DNA of 64,000 nt from Rufibacter ruber (lineage in GTDB: Bacteria; Bacteroidota; Bacteroidia; Cytophagales; Hymenobacteraceae), in the NCBI RefSeq assembly GCF_001647275.1, contig NZ_LRMM01000001.1, positions 124,001 through 188,000 of the forward strand. Reading direction: 5' to 3'. Shown here piece after piece: positions 1 through 9,405 of this stretch. The notes under the pieces are model-generated. The model worked only from the letters and a program-made list of their open reading frames with translations, ran no database searches and was not told where the DNA came from. Numbering within the stretch: position 1 is the stretch's first letter; each line of letters begins with the position of its first letter. The translations under genes were made by a program, and so were the position numbers.

Positions 1-2
1 TC

Positions 3-779
3 ACCAGCGCCCTCCAGCACGCGCAATGGGTACGCCTGCAACTGAACCGCGGCACCTACAAAGGCAAACGCATCTTCTCTGAGGCCGCCAGCCACCAGAT
101 GTGGACCATGCACAACCCCTTCCCTATTCCGCCCCAGGCCGAAGAAATCAACCCCACCACCCATTTCTCCGGGGCCGGGCTGGGCTGGATGCTCAATGAC
201 TACGAAGGCCGTAAAATCATTGCCCACGGCGGCGGCCACGAAGGCATGAACAGCCGCACCGTGCTGGTGCCCGAAGAAAAACTGGGCATTGTGATTCTCA
301 CCAACAGCATGAGCAGCATCATGGCACCCGTAGCCACCTACACCGTTGACCAATTCCTGGGCATCAAAAACGGCCGCGACTGGAGCCAGTTCAACCTGGA
401 CATGGCCGCCAAGTTCAAAAAGCAACAGGAAGCTACCGCGGCTAAAAAGCCGAAGGAGAAAGCCGCTAAAGCGAAACTGCTGCGCGACCTGAATGACTAC
501 GTGGGCACCTACCGCAGCCCCTTGTACGGCGACGCCATGATTCGCCTGCAGAACGGTAAACTGGTACTGGATTTGGTGCCGGCCCCAGCACTAGGCGGTG
601 AATTGTCTCTCTGGAAAGGCGATATCTTTGATTTGGACTGGAAAAATGACTTCGCGCTGTTGACGCCTACGCGGGTGCGGTTTCTGCCGGGGAAAGACGG
701 TGCTGTGGGCGAGATGCGGCTAGATGCCAACAACCCAGACTTCCATTTTTCTGAGCTGGAGTTTAAGCGGGTAAAGTAG
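3..779 (+). CDS. Serine hydrolase, class C beta-lactamase-like, C-terminal part
   Basis: Reading frame already open at the window edge, so the N-terminus with the SxxK nucleophile is missing. The visible part ends the penicillin-binding/class C beta-lactamase fold: an AHGGGHEGMNS segment matches the third active-site motif region, followed by LVPEEKLGIVILTN, the usual last strand. A Lys/Ala-rich linker (about 35 codons from position 400) leads to a small beta-rich tail (DLNDYVGTYRSPLYG), the pattern of DUF3471. Such enzymes are usually exported peptidases or esterases of unknown substrate. A 42-bp palindrome begins 9 bases after the stop and may end the transcript. Family assignment is good; substrate cannot be told. 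Confidence 0.8.
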   Translation, partial: TSALQHAQWVRLQLNRGTYKGKRIFSEAASHQMWTMHNPFPIPPQAEEINPTTHFSGAGLGWMLNDYEGRKIIAHGGGHEGMNSRTVLVPEEKLGIVILTNSMSSIMAPVATYTVDQFLGIKNGRDWSQFNLDMAAKFKKQQEATAAKKPKEKAAKAKLLRDLNDYVGTYRSPLYGDAMIRLQNGKLVLDLVPAPALGGELSLWKGDIFDLDWKNDFALLTPTRVRFLPGKDGAVGEMRLDANNPDFHFSELEFKRVK

Positions 780-787
780 AACCTCCG

Positions 788-831
788 CTGCGTTTTCGGC
801 CTATTTTTTGAAAAACAGGCGAAAAACGCAG
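788..831. repeat. Palindromic intergenic repeat, family A, copy 1
   Basis: CTGCG and CGCAG ends with TTTTCGGC and GCGAAAAA arms around a T-rich/A-rich centre. It follows the hydrolase stop by 8 bases. Confidence 0.8.
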
Positions 832-1076
832 TTACACCACTTTCGCATCCTATAATTTTATTGGAATTATCCCAACGTTAGGAACCAGACCGCAGGGGTA
901 AGGGTTCTTCTGAAACTTAGGCGCAATTTCAGACCAATTGATTCATAAACAGACTACTAGCGCCTGTCAGGTTGTTTTTCAGGGAACAAACTACCAGTTG
1001 TTTATTTTCTCAGGATTATTCATTAGTATTATACTACTAATCACCCAACACTAACATTCCTTTAAACAAACTACTT

Positions 1077-4064
1077 ATGTCAAAGAAGAGTACACTGGCG
1101 GTGCTGCTGGCGGCGGCGCTGCTGACGCAGGCCCAGGCGCAGACCAACAGGAAGCCGGCCACCCCGGTGAAGAAGACCGCCTCCGCGGCCAAGGCCCAGC
1201 AGGGCACGCGGCTGGTGGAGAAGGTCACCAGGAAGGGCGGCGAGCTGGTGATCCCCTACGAGAAGTACGTGCTGCCCAACGGCCTGACCGTGATCGTGCA
1301 CGAGGACCACTCTGACCCCGTGGTGCACGTGGACGTCACCTACCACGTGGGCAGCGCCCGCGAGGAGGTGGGCAAGTCGGGCTTCGCCCACTTCTTCGAG
1401 CACATGATGTTCCAAGGCTCCGACAACGTGGCCGACGAGGAGCACTTCAAGATCGTCTCCCAGTCTGGCGGCACGCTCAACGGCACCACCAACCGCGACC
1501 GCACCAACTACTTCGAGACCGTGCCCAGCAACCAGCTGGAGACCGCCCTCTGGCTGGAGGCCGACAGAATGGGCTTCCTGCTCGACGCCGTCACCCAGAA
1601 GAAGTTTGAGGTGCAGCGCGAGACCGTGAAAAACGAGCGCGGGCAGCGGTACGACAACTCGCCTTACGGTTTGGTGTATGAAAAAGTAAGCGCGGCGCTG
1701 TACCCGTATGGCCACCCATACTCCTGGACCACCATTGGCTACATTGAAGACCTGAACCGCGTAGACGTGAACGACCTGAAGAACTTCTTCCTGCGCTGGT
1801 ACGGGCCCAACAACGCCACCCTCACCGTGGGCGGCGACGTGACCCCGGCCCAGGTGGTGAAGCTGGCTGAGAAGTACTTCGGCCCCATCCCGAAGGGGCC
1901 GGAGGTAAAGAACATGAAGCTACCGGCGCCGGTGCTCACCCAGGACCGTTACATTTCGTATGAAGACAACATCCGGTTCCCTATGGTGCAGATGACCTTG
2001 CCCACGGTACCGGCCAGTCACCCAGATGAAGCGGCCTTAGATGTGTTATCACGCGTGATTGGCGGCGGCAGAACGTCTATCATCTACCAGAACCTGGTAA
2101 AAACGCAGAAGGCCAATCAGGCAGGTGCGTATCATTCCACCTCAGAACTGGCCGGTGAGTTCACCTTGACCGCCCGCACGTTCCCAGACAAGTCTCTGGC
2201 AGACATGGAGAAGGAGCTGCGCAACGCCATTGCCGAGTTTGAGAAGAAAGGCGTGTCTGATGATGATCTGGAGAAATTCAAAGCCTCGGCGGAAGCCAGT
2301 TTTATCAACCGCCTGTCCAGCGTATCTGGCAAGACCTCTACGCTGGCTGCCTACCAGACCTTCAACGGCAACCCTAATTACCTCAAGCAGGAGATGCAGG
2401 CAATCCAGTCTGTGACCAGAGAAGACGTGATGCGGGTGTACAACAAATATGTGAAGGGCAAGAAGGCCGTCATCCTGAGCGTGGTGCCAAAAGGCAAACC
2501 AGAAATGGTGGCCAAGGCCGATAACTACACTGTTGACAAATCTGGCTACAAAGCCCCGGCAGATCAGTACGCCGGCCTGAAGTATGTGAAAGCCAAAGAC
2601 ACCTTTGACCGCAGCAAGAAACCTGCCGCCGGCGCCAACCCCACCATCACCGTTCCGCCGTTCTGGAAGCAGAATCTGGCCAACGGCATCAAGGTGATTG
2701 GCTCTAAAAACGATGAAGTACCTACCGTAACGTTGCTGTTCACCCTGCAGGGCGGGCACAAGCTGGAGGCGCATGATCCGTCTAAAGCCGGTATTGCCTC
2801 TTTGACGGCCTCCATGCTGAACGAGTCTTCTGTGAAGCGTTCTGCCGAGGACATCAGCACCGAGATGGAGAAACTGGGCTCCTCCATTTCCTTCGGCAGT
2901 GGTTCTGAAAGCATGACCGTGCAGGTGCAGTCGCCGGTGAAAAACCTGGACGCCACCCTGGCCCTGCTGGAAGAGCGCATGTTCAGCCCTAAGTTTGACC
3001 AAATAGAATTTGACCGCCTGAAGAAGCAGCGCCTAGAGGCCATCAAAAACCAGAGCACCCAGCCTACCGTGGTGGCAGACAACGTGTACAACAAAATGCT
3101 GTACGGTGAAGGCAACATCAGAGCTGTACCAGTAGTGGGAACGGTGCAAACGGTCGAAAATATTTCGCTGGAAGACGTGAAGAAATTCTACCAGAATTAC
3201 TTCTCGCCAAGCGTGACCAACCTGGTGATTGTGGGCGATGTGGAGCAGAACCAGATCATGCCCAAGCTGGCGTTCCTGAACAAGTGGCAGCCGAAACAGG
3301 TGACCATGCCGTCAGATTTTAAAACCGCCGGTATTGACAAGACCAAGATCTTTATTGTAGACAAGGAGAAAGCCGCCCAGTCTGAGATCCGGATTGGTTA
3401 TATGGCGCTGCCGTATGACGCCACCGGCGAGTACTACAAAGCTTCTTTGATGAACTATGTGCTGGGTGGGGCCTTCAACAGCCGCATCAACCTGAACCTG
3501 CGCGAAGACAAAGGCTACACCTACGGCGCCCGCTCGGGCTTCTCCGGCACCGAGGAAGCTGGTCCGTTCACGGCCTCTGCCGGGGTTCGCTCCAATGCCT
3601 CAGATGCCTCTGTGGTAGAGTTCATGAAGGAGATCAAGCGCTTCCGGGAAGAGGGAATCACCGACGAGGAACTGGCCTTCATGAAGAGCGCCATCGGCCA
3701 GTCAGACGCCCGCCGCTATGAGACCTCGTTCCAGAAGGCGGCCTTCCTGAACAACATGCTGCGCTACAACCTCACGCCTGACTACGTAGCCAAGCAGAAC
3801 GAAATCCTCCAGAACATCACCAAGGAGGAGATCAACGCGCTGGCCAAAAAGTACCTCCCTGTTGACAATATGAGCATCATGCTGGTAGGAGACAAAGCGG
3901 CTATCAAGCCGGGCCTGGAGAAACTGGGCTACGAGGTGGTGGAGCTTGATCCGGACGGTGCCCCAATCGTAGCCAAGGTGGAGGCCCCGGCCATCACCGC
4001 AGAGCCGAAGAAGGAGGATCCTAAGAAAGGCAAGAAGGCCAAGAAAGAGGGACGCATCTTCTAG
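1077..4064 (+). CDS. M16 family zinc metallopeptidase, two-domain form
   Basis: Predicted exported protease of the pitrilysin/insulinase family, 995 residues. A signal peptide with a Leu/Ala core ends near AQA at residues 20-22. The inverted zinc motif HFFEH lies at residues 105-109, with the third ligand expected at E187 in the NERGQ segment. A second M16 half fills residues ~530-930 and lacks HxxEH, as is normal for two-domain chains that form a closed clamshell. The last ~25 residues are Lys-rich (KKEDPKKGKKAKKEG). The gene stands alone with its own terminator. Codon use in the first ~550 bases is almost purely G/C-ending and then relaxes (see findings). Confidence 0.93.
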   Translation: MSKKSTLAVLLAAALLTQAQAQTNRKPATPVKKTASAAKAQQGTRLVEKVTRKGGELVIPYEKYVLPNGLTVIVHEDHSDPVVHVDVTYHVGSAREEVGKSGFAHFFEHMMFQGSDNVADEEHFKIVSQSGGTLNGTTNRDRTNYFETVPSNQLETALWLEADRMGFLLDAVTQKKFEVQRETVKNERGQRYDNSPYGLVYEKVSAALYPYGHPYSWTTIGYIEDLNRVDVNDLKNFFLRWYGPNNATLTVGGDVTPAQVVKLAEKYFGPIPKGPEVKNMKLPAPVLTQDRYISYEDNIRFPMVQMTLPTVPASHPDEAALDVLSRVIGGGRTSIIYQNLVKTQKANQAGAYHSTSELAGEFTLTARTFPDKSLADMEKELRNAIAEFEKKGVSDDDLEKFKASAEASFINRLSSVSGKTSTLAAYQTFNGNPNYLKQEMQAIQSVTREDVMRVYNKYVKGKKAVILSVVPKGKPEMVAKADNYTVDKSGYKAPADQYAGLKYVKAKDTFDRSKKPAAGANPTITVPPFWKQNLANGIKVIGSKNDEVPTVTLLFTLQGGHKLEAHDPSKAGIASLTASMLNESSVKRSAEDISTEMEKLGSSISFGSGSESMTVQVQSPVKNLDATLALLEERMFSPKFDQIEFDRLKKQRLEAIKNQSTQPTVVADNVYNKMLYGEGNIRAVPVVGTVQTVENISLEDVKKFYQNYFSPSVTNLVIVGDVEQNQIMPKLAFLNKWQPKQVTMPSDFKTAGIDKTKIFIVDKEKAAQSEIRIGYMALPYDATGEYYKASLMNYVLGGAFNSRINLNLREDKGYTYGARSGFSGTEEAGPFTASAGVRSNASDASVVEFMKEIKRFREEGITDEELAFMKSAIGQSDARRYETSFQKAAFLNNMLRYNLTPDYVAKQNEILQNITKEEINALAKKYLPVDNMSIMLVGDKAAIKPGLEKLGYEVVELDPDGAPIVAKVEAPAITAEPKKEDPKKGKKAKKEGRIF

Positions 4065-4108
4065 TTCTTCTGCAATACCAGACACTGCTCCGGCAGTGAC
4101 CTGCTTTG

Positions 4109-4150
4109 GAGGCGTTTCCGGGAAAAGAGCCCGGAAACGCCTCTTTTTTT
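4109..4150 (+). terminator. Rho-independent terminator after M16 protease
   Basis: Near-perfect stem: GGCGTTTCCGGG pairs with CCCGGAAACGCC across an AAAAGAG loop, followed by CTCTTTTTTT. It lies 44 bases after the stop. Confidence 0.9.
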
Positions 4151-4454
4151 CGTGCTCCCCAGGTCTTCCAAGTGCCTTTATGCCTCAGGTCAGCTTGTGG
4201 TCAGGGGAAGTGCTCCGCAGATTCTTCTGTCTGCTGCTGCCCTGGCTGTGGCGAGGTCTGGTTTGCTGTTCCCCTGGCGGTGACGGTTAACGACGGAGTG
4301 CGTAGTCTGTAGTTGCTGTTGGCTAGCTGCTGCAGGGGCAATGCTTAGTCTGCTGTTCCCCTAGCTGCGGCAGGAATGTGAAGTTCGCTGTTCCCCTGGC
4401 TTTGGCGTTTGATGCGTTGGTTTAGTAGCTGCGTTGTTTCACCTCTTCTGCTAA

Positions 4455-5190
4455 GCGCTCACGGCCGCGGGGCCCCGTCCTGGGGGTGAGCACTGCTGTT
4501 AAAACTAGGCCCTCCGGCCTTGCCGCCGGAGCGGCACCGTATTAACAGAGGCGCTCACCCCCAAGACTGGTTTGGGTTCCATTGCAGCTATTGCTTTTCT
4601 TGATGTAGATTGTTTGCAGGTAACTATTGCAGTCCCGCTAGCCTATGGCGAGCCCGTGCTGCGCACATCTGCCAGGGGCAGAAGTGCTAATTATCAGAGG
4701 TGCCACCAGTAGAAGTGTTGATTGTTCATTGTTGTTTCTTTGCTTACTTATTGCTGCTTGTTTGTCACAATCTCTGGTTCAAGTTTCCAACTTGGACCTA
4801 TAATGGCGGAAGCTTTCAGCTTCCATGGGGCGGCCGCCTCACATGACCTCTGCCCTCTATAGCTCCCTCTTCTGCCCCTCTATGGCTCGGAAGTTACTTC
4901 CGTGCCTTCTAACGCCAGCTGATACTCACGCGCTGGCGCGAGTCCCCAGACGCGTGCCTACAGCTGACGGGCGGTCTCTGGCTGCCCTCGCGGCGCGGCA
5001 GCGAAACCAGACATTGCTGCTTCTTTCGTGTTGAATTGCCTAAAGAGAAAAGAAAGGACTCAAGACTCAGGACCCAGAACTCTCTCCCCTACTCCCCCTT
5101 TGAAGGGGGCGAAGGGGGATGTTTACTCAGGAGGACACGCATGCCTGATACTCCCCTCCCGGGAGAGGCAGGGGCAGGTTCCATACGCCT
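4455..5190 (+). repeat. Long mosaic intergenic repeat, family B copy 1
   Basis: Non-coding block filling the gap between two convergent genes. It starts with a G+C-rich core, then a run of small hairpins: GGTTCAAGTT/AACTTGGACC, GGAAGC/GCTTCC, GGAAGT/ACTTCC, a GGCGCGAGTC-type hairpin, and a CCCCCTTTGAAGGGGG-type hairpin at the far end. The same modules recur in the same order near 11.1-11.8 kb and 23.4-24.4 kb (inverted) and in part near 16.6-17.2 kb. Short ORFs inside it are not conserved between copies. Confidence 0.8.
4477..4567 (+). repeat. 91-nt structured core of family B, copy 1
   Basis: Three nested inverted repeats: outer GTCCTGGGGGTGAGC with GCTCACCCCCAAGAC (one mismatch), middle CTGTTAA with TTAACAG, inner CTCCGGC with GCCGGAG. 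The length is exactly 91 in all four copies. Confidence 0.85.
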
Positions 5191-5261
5191 GCCACCGCTG
5201 TACCGCCTGCCCTAAGACCCTTAACGCGGTCCAAGGGCCTGCGGGCGTCTGTGCCAAAAGC

Positions 5262-5299
5262 CGTTTCCGGCCTGTTTTTCGTAAATCATCGCTAAAACG
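5262..5299. repeat. Palindromic repeat, family A, degenerate copy
   Basis: CGTTTCCGGCCTGTTTTTC left arm with a decayed right arm GCTAAAACG. It abuts the end of the TonB receptor gene. Confidence 0.5.
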
Positions 5300-5305
5300 C
5301 ACAGG

Positions 5306-7597
5306 CTAAAAACTCTTCTTCACCTGTATGCCCCCATAGAAATTCCTCCCGGGTGCAGCCTGAAAATACCGGCCTCCAAAACCATTCAGATCATTGCCCA
5401 GGCTGTAGGCGCGGTTGGTGGCGTTGTCTATACCTGCGTACAGATCCAGTCCCCATTTATCCTGCCAGGTGCGTCTAAAGCCGGTGCGGGCGCCAAAAAT
5501 GTAAAACTCTGGGGCATAAACGGTATTGGCATCATTCAGCGGAATCTCTGCGGTGTAATTGGCGGTGGCGTTGAGGTAAAAACCCGGCCTGGTGTCAGCG
5601 TCTAAACCTAGCGTAAGCACGTGCTGGGGTGTACCTGTGAGTTGGTTGCCAGAATAGTCATTCTCCCCAGATTGGTATTGCTGAAACCTGAAACGGTTAA
5701 ACGCATACGTGCTCCAAACCCGAAGCATCTGTAGACCCTGGGTGGGGGCTTGCACCAACGCGTAGCCCAAAGAAGCCTCTATGCCTTGTTGCCTGGTGGC
5801 ACCTGCATTTATAAAATATTCTATTGCTACCTTTTCACCATATGCCAAAACCGAATCGGTACGGCGAACAATCGTTTCATCCAGGTTAAAGAAGTAGCCC
5901 GCCACATCAAAACTCAACCGCCGGTTCAAGTAATATCCCCGCAACCCTACTTCATAGTTCACTCCCTGCTCTGGTTGCAGGGTGGTATTGAATTGGCCGC
6001 TGCTGGGCCGCAACTCGGCGTCTGTGGGCGGAGAGAAACCGGTGCTGATGCTGGCGTGGGCCGAAAGCTCCGGCGAAAACACTTTCACCAGCCCCACGCG
6101 CGGCGAAAACTGTGGCTCCAGGTTTCTGGCGCGTACGGGTACAGACGAAGCAATAGCCGCATCAAACACCCTGGTCAATTCATACCGCACGCTGTTCAGG
6201 CTCGCTCCTACGGTAAAGATGAACCGGGCGGGCAGGTCAAGTTCGGCCTGGCCGAAAACAAAGCTTTGCTGCTGCCAAATCTCATCATCATATTTCAAAT
6301 CCCCTGTTTCGCCGGCTTGGTTATGATAGTGGCGGGAATTCATGAAGCTCCTGAACGCCTCAGCGCCCAGCGTGAAGCGGGCGGGCAGAGTGGCCAGCTG
6401 TGTGCGGTAGGTGGTGCGGGTTCTTCCGCCGAAGGCCTGGTTCGTGTTCCGCTCATAGTCTGTGGGGAACGGGTTGTCAAAGAAGCTGAAAACCCCAAAC
6501 AGGGAGGTGGTGTTGCTCCACTGGTCATTGAAATGGTAGGTATGCACCAGTCCCAGATTGATGCCTTCCAAGTCAATGGAAGCCTTCTGGTCTTTGTTCA
6601 TTTGGCGGGCGGCACGGGGATTCTGGCTAAACTGTTCGCGGGTGAGGGCCCCGGGCAGCTCATAGTACAGGTCAGAATAGTAGGCGTGAAAGGAAAAAGT
6701 CTGCTTCTCTGACGGATACAGCTGGCCTGAGACGAGCAGCGTCTTCCGGTCCAGGGCGCTCTGCTCCCTATAAGCGTCTAATTTCTGCGCGTCATACCGC
6801 ACCAGCAGGTTTGATTTCTCCCCGCCTACGGCCGCAGAGGCAAACCCTCGGCGCAAGCCGAAAGAGCCTACCAACCCACCTACCGCGGCACTGGTTTCGC
6901 CGGCGGCCGGGCGCACAGTCTCCAGCAGCACCGCCCCGCCGGTACCGGCCCCGTACACGCTGCCCGCAGGCCCTTTGATCACCTCTACACTGCCAATGGT
7001 GGCGGCATCTAGCAGGTTGAGCGGCAGCGTACTGTTCGCCTCTACCAGAGGCACCTCATTCAGGTAGACCTTCACGTTACGCACGCCAAAGGGTGCCCGC
7101 AGACTGCTGCCCCTAATGGAGAGACGGTAGCTGCCGGTGGCCCGTTCCTCCATGCGCACCCCCGGAATGGTATTGAGCGCCGGTACCAGCGTAGTCTCAC
7201 TGAAACGCTCCAGCTCGCGCTTTTCCAGCAGGGCAACAGAGCCGGCCGTCTCCTGCAGAGGCCGTCTGCTCTCATAGCCGGTCACCACCACCTCGCGCAG
7301 CTGGGTAGTGTGGGCAGTGAGCGGTACTGTAAGGCTGGCGGGAAGGCCCTGTACCGCGTAGGTGCGGGTGCGGTAGCCCAGAAGGGCAATGGAAAGGGAA
7401 TCGGCGGTAGCCGGAATCTCTAGTGAAAAACGCCCCTGGGCGTCACTTACGGAACCTACCGCAGTCCCTACCGCCCCAACGCTGGCACCGGCCAGCGGCT
7501 GCCGCGTCTGTGCGTTCAGCACACGGCCAGAGATTTTGGTTTGGGCAGCAACTGCAGCAGAAAGGCAAAACAGACAGAAAAGAAACAGGTATTTCAT
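5306..7597 (-). CDS. TonB-dependent outer membrane receptor
   Basis: Outer-membrane gated channel of 763 residues importing an unknown ligand, energised by TonB. A signal peptide (residues 1-18, cut after AVAA) is followed by a carboxypeptidase-regulatory-like domain (residues ~22-95, SGRVLNAQTRQPLAGASV). The plug begins at LREVVVTGYESR, and the PGVRM and IEVIKGP-like (VEVIKGPAGSVYG) motifs are clear. The rest is a 22-strand-type barrel ending in an aromatic residue (KKSF). No SusD partner is adjacent, so it is more likely a siderophore, metal or small-molecule receptor than a SusC. It is divergent from the sugar dehydrogenase; the 154-base gap probably holds both promoters. Confidence 0.93.
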   Translation of the reverse strand: MKYLFLFCLFCLSAAVAAQTKISGRVLNAQTRQPLAGASVGAVGTAVGSVSDAQGRFSLEIPATADSLSIALLGYRTRTYAVQGLPASLTVPLTAHTTQLREVVVTGYESRRPLQETAGSVALLEKRELERFSETTLVPALNTIPGVRMEERATGSYRLSIRGSSLRAPFGVRNVKVYLNEVPLVEANSTLPLNLLDAATIGSVEVIKGPAGSVYGAGTGGAVLLETVRPAAGETSAAVGGLVGSFGLRRGFASAAVGGEKSNLLVRYDAQKLDAYREQSALDRKTLLVSGQLYPSEKQTFSFHAYYSDLYYELPGALTREQFSQNPRAARQMNKDQKASIDLEGINLGLVHTYHFNDQWSNTTSLFGVFSFFDNPFPTDYERNTNQAFGGRTRTTYRTQLATLPARFTLGAEAFRSFMNSRHYHNQAGETGDLKYDDEIWQQQSFVFGQAELDLPARFIFTVGASLNSVRYELTRVFDAAIASSVPVRARNLEPQFSPRVGLVKVFSPELSAHASISTGFSPPTDAELRPSSGQFNTTLQPEQGVNYEVGLRGYYLNRRLSFDVAGYFFNLDETIVRRTDSVLAYGEKVAIEYFINAGATRQQGIEASLGYALVQAPTQGLQMLRVWSTYAFNRFRFQQYQSGENDYSGNQLTGTPQHVLTLGLDADTRPGFYLNATANYTAEIPLNDANTVYAPEFYIFGARTGFRRTWQDKWGLDLYAGIDNATNRAYSLGNDLNGFGGRYFQAAPGRNFYGGIQVKKSF

Positions 7598-7751
7598 GGA
7601 GACGGCACCAGCGGCAAGAATGATATTTCTACGGACAATTCAGATAAGTACTTGTAACAAACCTACCGCAATTCGGTTAGAAATAAGTAACCAAACCGCA
7701 GCTTCCGGCTGGTCTCCTTACGGAACCCGCCCCTGCGAAAGCCATGAAACT

Positions 7752-8948
7752 ATGAAAAAAACCTCCTCCGCTGTAACCGCCGGGCTCTTGTCCCTTTTAT
7801 TTGCCGCCTCTCCGGGGCATGCCCAAACCAAGAAACCCGCCGTCTCTGAAAGCATGCAGGGCCATATCTTTAAACCTGCCGTACTGGAACCCACAGAGGC
7901 ACATGTGCGCCAGCTCAAGGTGCCCGCCGGGTTCACCGTGACCAAGTTTGCCGAGAATCTGGGCAAACCCCGTATGCTGGCGGTGGCACCAGACGGCACG
8001 GTCTATGTGACCAGCCGTGAGGCCGGCACCGTGACCATGCTCAAAGACAAAAACAAAGACGGCAAAGCCGATGAGACCAAAGTGGTGGCCCAGAAGGAAA
8101 ACATGCACGGCATTGCCCTCAAAGACGGCAAAGCCTACCTCATCACCGTAAATGACGTCTACACCGCAGACCTGAACAAAGACGGCACGCTGGGCTCCCT
8201 CAAAGAAATCATGACGGGCCTGCCCGAAGGCGGCCAGCACAACAACCGAACCCTGGCCTTTGGACCTGACGGCAAACTCTACATCAGCGTGGGCAGCACC
8301 TGCAACGCCTGCGAAGAAACCACTGACCTGAACGGCACCATGCTCCAGGCCGATGCCGACGGCAAGAACCGCCGCATCTTTGCCAAAGGGTTGCGCAACA
8401 CCATCGGGTTTGGCTGGCACCCGCAAACCAAGGCCATGTACGGCTTTGACCACGGCATAGACTGGCTGGGAGACGAAGAGGCCAAAGAAGAGTTCAACCG
8501 CCTGGAAGACGGCGCCGACTACGGTTGGCCGTACGTCTACGAGAACGGCAAAGCCAACAAAGCCGATGAGCCCAAAGGCATGAGCTGGGAAGAGTACGCC
8601 AAAAAAGCCAAGAACCCGGTGCTCCTGTACCGGGCCCACGCGGCGCCGCTGGGGCTGGCGTTTTACACCGGCTCCCAGTTTCCGAAGGAGTACAACGGCG
8701 ACGCATTTGTGACCATGCACGGCTCCTGGAACCGGAAAGAAGCAGTAGGCTATAATGTGGTGCGGGTAAAATTCCAGAACGGCCAGCCTACCCAGATAGA
8801 TGATTTCCTGACGGGTTTTCTCCTGAACGGCAACAAAGCCCAGTTTGGCAGGCCCTGCGGCATAGCGCAGCACCCAGACGGCTCCCTGCTCATTTCAGAT
8901 GATGAGAACGGGGTCATCTACCGGGTGGCGTACACCGGCAAAAAGTAA
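7752..8948 (+). CDS. PQQ-type sorbosone/glucose dehydrogenase-like protein
   Basis: Exported six-bladed beta-propeller of 398 residues, family of soluble glucose/L-sorbosone dehydrogenases. The ATG at 7752 is chosen because it opens a proper signal peptide (Lys-rich start, hydrophobic core, cut near GHAQ); the frame is open further upstream but runs antisense over the receptor gene. Signature segments include GQHNNRTLAFGPDG, GLRNTIGFGWHP and MHGSWNR, which line the cofactor/calcium site in this family. A heme domain is absent. Whether it truly uses PQQ and which aldose it oxidises cannot be read from sequence. Confidence 0.88.
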   Translation: MKKTSSAVTAGLLSLLFAASPGHAQTKKPAVSESMQGHIFKPAVLEPTEAHVRQLKVPAGFTVTKFAENLGKPRMLAVAPDGTVYVTSREAGTVTMLKDKNKDGKADETKVVAQKENMHGIALKDGKAYLITVNDVYTADLNKDGTLGSLKEIMTGLPEGGQHNNRTLAFGPDGKLYISVGSTCNACEETTDLNGTMLQADADGKNRRIFAKGLRNTIGFGWHPQTKAMYGFDHGIDWLGDEEAKEEFNRLEDGADYGWPYVYENGKANKADEPKGMSWEEYAKKAKNPVLLYRAHAAPLGLAFYTGSQFPKEYNGDAFVTMHGSWNRKEAVGYNVVRVKFQNGQPTQIDDFLTGFLLNGNKAQFGRPCGIAQHPDGSLLISDDENGVIYRVAYTGKK

Positions 8949-8973
8949 ACCGCCGGTTTTCGCCTGTTTTCCA

Positions 8974-9020
8974 AAAACCAGCCCAGAAACAGCCGTTTTG
9001 GGGCTGGTTTTGTTTTTTTT
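8974..9020 (+). terminator. Terminator after sugar dehydrogenase
   Basis: AAAACCAGCCC pairs with GGGCTGGTTTT, followed by TGTTTTTTTT. The left arm overlaps a degenerate family A palindrome (about 8954-8994), suggesting the terminator grew out of that repeat. Confidence 0.8.
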
Positions 9021-9187
9021 CGGCACCAGAACTTCGCATTTCTCCAGTAGGTGTGAGTAGTATCTTTCACCGGTTTACGGCTGTTGCGGAGTAAGCGCCC
9101 ACTCACCGGTGGCCCAACGCTCCTGACAAGCAATGGCTGAAGATTCAACTCCAGCCATTGCGTTTGTCAAAGTTGCCAGGAAAGTTT

Positions 9188-9227
9188 CTGTTTTAGGCCT
9201 GTTTTCTCAAAATCAGCGCCAAAACAG
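9188..9227. repeat. Palindromic repeat, family A
   Basis: CTGTTTTAGGCCTGTTTTC, short centre, then GCGCCAAAACAG. Upstream of the DUF4932-type gene. Confidence 0.7.
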
Positions 9228-9405
9228 CAGGATTGCCCTCTGCAGGAACCCTAGAATAAAAAACATTTTTCCTCCGGAAGGAAATAAAACGGCTTTCTTT
9301 TCGACCATAATTTATATTACTTTATATCAGCTGTTGACTTCCAGAAAGAGAACCTCAACCGTTTATCTCGTATCAGTCTGTTTGTTCATATACTTGGTAA
9401 CTCCC

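Noticed and set aside
1080-1715. 211-residue ORF on the minus strand over the M16 gene (and a 286-residue one at 2142-3002)
   Set aside because: Shadow of a G/C-ending codon stretch; His/Leu/Val-rich composition without any domain, opposite a well-conserved gene.
5750-6712. 320-residue ORF antisense to the TonB receptor
   Set aside because: Lies wholly opposite conserved receptor codons; no recognisable protein features.
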